NCBI GenBank assembly: GCA_937870755.1 | Contig: CALMZV010000026.1 | Span: 184,040-248,039, forward strand | Reading direction: 5' to 3' | DNA length: 64,000 bases | Source: an uncultured Methylocystaceae bacterium | GTDB lineage: Bacteria > Pseudomonadota > Alphaproteobacteria > Rhizobiales > Beijerinckiaceae | In this document: piece after piece, positions 60,198 to 64,000 of the stretch | Position numbering within the stretch: the first letter of the stretch is position 1 | How the letters are laid out: each line of letters begins with the position of its first letter | Made by a program: the position numbers and the translations under genes | The notes under the pieces: model-generated | The model's database searches: none | What the model saw: the letters and a program-made list of their open reading frames with translations, nothing else | Told to the model about the DNA's origin: nothing

Positions 60198-61531
60198 GTG
60201 GGCTGCCGGTGAATTGGGAAAGCGCGAAAATTGGAGAGTTATGTCAACTCATCAATGGACGTGCGTTCAAGCCCACTGATTGGACCACTTCTGGATTGCC
60301 TATCATACGCATCCAAAATTTGAACCGGCCCGACGCCAATTTCAATTTTTACGATGGACCCGTCGAGTCCCGCTTCCTTGTTGAACATGGTGACTTGCTA
60401 TTTGCATGGTCAGGCACCCCTGGAACCTCCTTCGGAGCCCACATTTGGCGAGGTTCAAAGGCCATACTGAACCAGCACATTTTTAACGTTCGTTTCGATC
60501 GGCATTCGCTCAACACAGATTTTTTGCGGCAGGCGATCAACCAGACGCTCGACGAACAGATCGCCAAGGCTCATGGCGGTGCGGGGCTCGCGCATGTAAC
60601 AAAAGGTCGATTTGAAGATACTACGCTGCCTGTCCCTCCCCTCCCCGAGCAACGCCGCATCGTCGCGAAGATCGACAGCCTGTCCACGAAATCCAGCCGC
60701 GCGCGCGAAAACCTCGACCACATTCCCCGGCTGGTCGAGAAATACAAACAGGCGGTGCTCGCGGCGGCGTTTCGGGGCGATCTGACGGGGGAATGGCGAA
60801 AGCAGCACGGTCGAAATTTCTCTTGGGCGTTGACGAACCTCGGATCGCTGCTGGCCAATATACGATATGGCACAGCAAAAAAATGCTCTTACGAGGGCGG
60901 CGCGACCCCAGTGCTTCGCATTCCAAACGTGCAACTCGGGCGGATCGACCCCGAGGACATGAAATTCGCGGACTTCGACCCCGGTGAGATCAAAAAACTC
61001 CGCCTCGCTGCGGGAGACATTCTGGTGATCCGATCTAATGGCAGCCTCGATCTCGTCGGACGGTCTGCAGTCATTAGAGAAGCGCAAGCTGGAATGCTCT
61101 TTGCCGGGTACCTGATCCGTCTAAGGCCGCGCCAAGACGTGGTCGATCCCGATTTCTTGCATCTATTTCTCATGGCCCCCGATACCCGTGCCGATATTGA
61201 AAATCTCGCCAAGTCGACGAGCGGCGTTAACAACATCAACAGCGCCCAGCTTCAGGGTTTAAGACTCGCACACCCGGAACGAGACGAGCAGAATGAAATA
61301 GTCCGGCGTGTCGTCCACGCGTTTAACTGGATCGACCGCCTCGCGCACGAAGCCGCCAGCGCCCGAAAACTCGTCGACCGGCTCGACCAGGCGGTGCTCG
61401 CCAAGGCGTTCCGGGGCGAACTCGTGGCGCAGGACTCGTCCGACGAACCGGCGAGCGCGCTGCTCGCGCGGATCGCAGGGCAGAAGCCTCCTGCCACGGA
61501 GAAGAAGAAGCGCGCGGCCCAGGCAGGCTAG
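60194..61531 (+). CDS. hsdS: HsdS, type I restriction-modification specificity subunit
   Basis: DNA-recognition subunit of 445 residues with two target-recognition domains (about 5-150 and 215-355), each followed by a conserved helix: LPVPPLPEQRRIVAKIDSL and LAHPERDEQNEIVRRVVHAF. The two TRD segments (about 60210-60620 and 60840-61260) are visibly richer in A+T than hsdR and hsdM, a sign of separate exchange. The target sequence cannot be deduced. Starts in ATGA overlap with hsdM. The C-terminus is lysine-rich (ATEKKKRAAQAG). Confidence 0.93.
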   Translation: MSGLPVNWESAKIGELCQLINGRAFKPTDWTTSGLPIIRIQNLNRPDANFNFYDGPVESRFLVEHGDLLFAWSGTPGTSFGAHIWRGSKAILNQHIFNVRFDRHSLNTDFLRQAINQTLDEQIAKAHGGAGLAHVTKGRFEDTTLPVPPLPEQRRIVAKIDSLSTKSSRARENLDHIPRLVEKYKQAVLAAAFRGDLTGEWRKQHGRNFSWALTNLGSLLANIRYGTAKKCSYEGGATPVLRIPNVQLGRIDPEDMKFADFDPGEIKKLRLAAGDILVIRSNGSLDLVGRSAVIREAQAGMLFAGYLIRLRPRQDVVDPDFLHLFLMAPDTRADIENLAKSTSGVNNINSAQLQGLRLAHPERDEQNEIVRRVVHAFNWIDRLAHEAASARKLVDRLDQAVLAKAFRGELVAQDSSDEPASALLARIAGQKPPATEKKKRAAQAG

Positions 61532-61656
61532 GCGCGCATCGCCGATCAGGTCGTGCGAAAGAATCGCGCGATGTCCGGCATGACGCCGCCGGCCGCCGTG
61601 CAGCAGCCGGCGACGCCTGCGGCGCGTTCGGGTCCCCATCGCGCGGTGAGGCGAAC

Positions 61657-61884
61657 ATGGCCAGCCTTCTTACGGGCGACTTCTGGTTCGACCTTTGCGC
61701 AGAAGTTGAGCGCCGCCGAAGGCGCTCTTTCACGCGCGAACAAATCCAGGAGTTCGACCAGCTTTGGGCGTCCCTAGCGCGCCAGCACTTCGCCGATGTC
61801 GCCCGGCTCGAACCGGATGCAACGCGCGATTCTTACGACGTAAAGAACCGCGTTGGTGGCGCGACCCGATTTCTTCAAGAATAA
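61657..61884 (+). CDS. hypothetical island protein, 75 residues
   Basis: Small basic protein, MASLLTGDFWFDLCAEVERRRRRSFTREQIQEFDQLWASLARQHFADVARLEPDATRDSYDVKNRVGGATRFLQE. Predicted mostly helical; ribosome-binding site weak (GGTGAGGCGAAC). It is 125 nt after hsdS, in the island tail before the polyvalent-protein remnant. No family recognised. Confidence 0.55.
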   Translation: MASLLTGDFWFDLCAEVERRRRRSFTREQIQEFDQLWASLARQHFADVARLEPDATRDSYDVKNRVGGATRFLQE

Positions 61885-62025
61885 TAGCTATGGGAAAGGG
61901 CGCAGTCCAATCGAATCCAGAAGGATTTTCCCTAGCGGAGGACCACGGCCACAACATCGATGGCATGGACTCCCCGGAGAAATTTCGGACCGAACTGGCG
62001 CGCATCGCGAAGGAAGGGGCCACGG

Positions 62026-62343
62026 ATGAACCTGCAAAACTGGATCAGCCAGGCGAGCGCGCACTGGAAGGAGTTCACGCCGAAGCGGTATCGGGCGCTG
62101 AAGCAGGCCGGCCGGTTGCCGTCGGCTCTGAAGGAAGCGGCGGAACGGACGCATCTCGAAATGAACGACCTGACAGCGCAGGGGTACGACGAGCACCAGG
62201 CGTGGGAAATGACGCGCGAGAAGTACCTGTTCCCGCCGCAAGAGAAGAAGATGCGGGACGAACCGGTGGCGAGCGAGGGGATTCGCGCGTTGCAGAAAGC
62301 GCGCAGGGAGATCGCCCGGATTCGCGAGAACAGCGAGGACTGA
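62026..62343 (+). CDS. small helical protein nested in the remnant, 105 residues
   Basis: Different frame from the surrounding remnant. MNLQNWISQASAHWKEFTPKRYRALKQAGRLPSALKEAAERTHLEMNDLTAQGYDEHQAWEMTREKYLFPPQEKK, then a C-terminal helix ending ARIRENSED. It starts at ATG 62026 behind AAGGAAGGGG. The sequence looks like a genuine conserved small protein of mobile elements and more natural than the overlapping frame here, which suggests that the large frame in this segment is partly shadow. Function unknown. Confidence 0.65.
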   Translation: MNLQNWISQASAHWKEFTPKRYRALKQAGRLPSALKEAAERTHLEMNDLTAQGYDEHQAWEMTREKYLFPPQEKKMRDEPVASEGIRALQKARREIARIRENSED

Positions 62344-63078
62344 AAGAGCCGGCCGCCCGGCGGCCCGGCGGCCGAAGCGGGCAGCGCGATGGCGCTGCGG
62401 CGAAGGGATGGGAGAAGGAAGTCGAGCGCCTGCGCGACGTGCTGTCGCCAGCCGAATTGTCCGCCGTCGCGGCCTCGACCAGAAGCGCCCATTACACCAG
62501 TCCGGAAATCGTCAAGGCCATGTGGACGGCGCTGCGCCGCCTCGGATTCGGCGGCGGTCGGGTGCTTGAGCCGTCCGTCGGCGCCGGCAATTTCTTCGGT
62601 CTCATGCCGGCCAAGGAATTCGCAATGACGGTCGGGGGCGAGACCTTTGACAAGCGCAAGGATGCCGGCGAGCGGATCGTGGCGACGGCGGTCGAAATGG
62701 AGAAGAGCGGCGCGCGCCGGACCCAGATCGGGTCCTACGGCGATTTCCGCCTGACGCTCGATCGTTCCGAGCATGGAAATACGTTCATGGTGTCGGTCAA
62801 GGGCGATGGTGAATATCACACCACGACCTTTACCTCGGTCGCTGATCCGCAGGGCGTGGCGCAGCGCATTGTCAACACCATCAATGACACGCGCAATGTC
62901 GCCGAAGTGAAGGCCGACGATGTGTCTGTTATGGGCGCGACGCTTGCCGAACTCGCGTACCATATTCGCGCCAATGGGGGCGAGGTTGTCGGCTCGGTTC
63001 TGCTTGTAGATGCGAGCCGTTCTGGTAGCTTGGTTTCCAGGGCTGCCCGTTTGCGCGCCGTTGAAATGAGGTTTGGCG

Positions 63079-63255
63079 ATGCGGTCAGACAAGAGCTTGG
63101 CGTCGAGCCCTCAGCCCTCACCGACCCCGAAGCAGATTATCTCCTCAACTTCCGAGGTGCTGACGCCCTCAGAGATCGAATCGCTGCGGCAAAAAGCCAA
63201 AGAAGCGAGCGACTACGCGCGAAAGGTGTTCGCTCAGACGGACAAGGCCGAGTAG
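63079..63255 (+). CDS. small overlapping frame, 58 residues
   Basis: Starts at ATG 63079 with GAGG 8-11 nt upstream and overlaps the polyvalent remnant in another frame: MRSDKSLASSPQPSPTPK and then a helical part VLTPSEIESLRQKAKEASDY, ending QTDKAE. It reads like a real small protein, yet the large frame here also looks coding (QELGVEPSALTDPEADYLLN). Either may be the expressed product, or both. Confidence 0.4.
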   Translation: MRSDKSLASSPQPSPTPKQIISSTSEVLTPSEIESLRQKAKEASDYARKVFAQTDKAE

Positions 63256-63326
63256 CCCCCCGCTTCTCCGTCGCTCCGGTGTCGTTCGAGGGGCAGATCA
63301 CGCGCCTTGCCGTGTCAATCCAGTAG

Positions 63327-64000
63327 CAGGCCGACGGCACATGGCACTACGACCTGACTCGCGATATCTCGGAAGGAGGCGCTGACGCCCCGGTTCTGCC
63401 ACGCGGTCCCGAGGTTAAGAGCTCGGTTCGGGCTTGGATGCCCGGCGCCAGCGAACTCAATTTATTTCAATGGGATGCCGGCGACAAGGGCGGCGTGTCG
63501 TCGCGCGACCTCTCCGACGCGCTATCCCGCGGCGAAAACGGCACGATCATTGGCAAAATGCTGGAATCCGGCCGGATCGTGATCCATGACGACGCCTCGT
63601 CGCTTCCGGTCGAAGAGCGACCCGCTGGCGTCATCCAGGGCGCGACCATGCCGGACGGCACAGTTCATCTGGTCGCCGGAAACCTGTCGCCTGAAACGGC
63701 GCGCGGCGTCCTGCTCCACGAAGTCTTCCATGCCGGCGCTCAGAAGCTTGTCGGCTCCCGCGCCTGGAACGCCCTCATGGAGCGGGTGCAGCGCGCCACG
63801 AACGCCGCGATGGAGCGCGCCGTCACTGGCCAGTCGCATCCGTCCGACGATTTCTGGTCTGCGGCTCTTGCGCGCGGGCAGGCGGTCGAGGTTCCGACCG
63901 AGCATCTGGCCGAGGAAGTCGCGGCCTACGGCGATGATGGCCGCGAAGTCCAAATGAGAGTTCTGGCCAGCCGTCATGATCGCCGCTCCCGACAACAGGA
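63327..64000 (+). pseudogene. continuation of the polyvalent protein after the amber codon, metallopeptidase-like (runs off window)
   Basis: In frame with the gene ending at 63326 and open to the edge: QADGTWHYDLTRDISEGG, GGVSSRDLSDALSRGENGTI, then a zincin motif HEVFH (63717-63731) in GVLLHEVFHAGAQKLVGSR. HExxH domains of this kind occur in large polyvalent mobile-element proteins. A C-to-T change of a glutamine codon at 63324 would explain the break. No start codon with a ribosome-binding site lies after the stop, so it is probably untranslated. Confidence 0.6.

Larger units (their letters stand above)
61890..63326 (+). pseudogene. remnant of a large polyvalent (N6-methylase type) mobile-element protein, deleted and ending in an amber codon
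   Basis: A single open frame of 478 residues that looks like a mosaic. The N-terminus reads MGKGAVQSNPEGFSLAEDHG; residues about 170-240 resemble the N6-methylase module of large mobile-element proteins (KEVERLRDVLSPAELSAVA, HYTSPEIVKAMWTALRRLGF, motif I LEPSVGAGNFFG). At about 62610 it jumps to AKEFAMTVGGETFDKRKDAGE, which normally lies far downstream in such proteins, so the catalytic and helicase portions appear deleted. TAG at 63324-63326 ends it; the same frame continues at 63327. An alternative is a shortened but expressed protein. Confidence 0.6.

Overview
The window is G+C-rich alphaproteobacterial chromosome, most likely from the order Hyphomicrobiales (Rhizobiales). The evidence is a translationally coupled hopanoid (hpnABCDE) operon and a cellulose operon that carries bcsS and bcsN, two genes typical of that order, with matching codon use throughout the first 47 kb. 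I saw no rRNA or intact tRNA gene and no CRISPR array.

Layout. (1) 1-5.0 kb, minus strand: hpnA-hpnB-hpnC-hpnD-hpnE, making squalene and linking to hopanoid modification; hpnE runs off the left edge. (2) 5.2-35.2 kb: a dense acyl-CoA catabolic region. It has five acyl-CoA dehydrogenases (two look like heteromeric pairs), three acyl-CoA ligases, a CoA-transferase, enoyl-CoA and MaoC hydratases, four SDR dehydrogenases, an SCP-x-like thiolase beside an HMG-CoA-synthase-like/zinc-ribbon protein, a thioesterase, a nitronate-monooxygenase-like flavoprotein, an orphan periplasmic binding protein, a permease-like protein and an IclR regulator. A shared dyad near consensus TTCGCA-NN-GCGGAA lies in three promoter regions here and may be the IclR operator. 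The substrate is unknown; the gene content resembles side-chain or ring degradation of a branched or cyclic acid. (3) 35.4-46.3 kb: a type-III-like cellulose operon, bcsS-bcsA-bcsB-bcsZ-TPR protein-bcsN. (4) 46.4-47.4 kb: a small unknown gene and a Nudix-like gene.

(5) 47.4 kb to the right edge: a mobile island. Its left end is marked by the 3' end of a minus-strand tRNA (probably tRNA-Pro) still followed by its own terminator hairpin. Then come a P4-type tyrosine integrase, small genes including a PrtN-like activator, an AlpA-like gene, a large primase/helicase-like replication protein, a striking intergenic iteron cluster with a perfect 21-bp inverted repeat and an AT-rich core, a second AlpA-like gene and a terminase small subunit with no large terminase or structural genes in view. 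That gene set (int, alpA, pri-rep, ori, terS) is the signature of phage-inducible chromosomal islands, so I read it as a PICI-like phage satellite in an alphaproteobacterium. Both alpA-like genes are preceded by the same 48/49-nt dyad. Behind it sit a complete type I restriction-modification operon (hsdR-hsdM-hsdS) and a decayed large polyvalent-type protein with an apparent internal deletion and a premature amber codon, which runs off the right edge.

Functions were inferred from motifs and family resemblance read by eye; no database search was possible.
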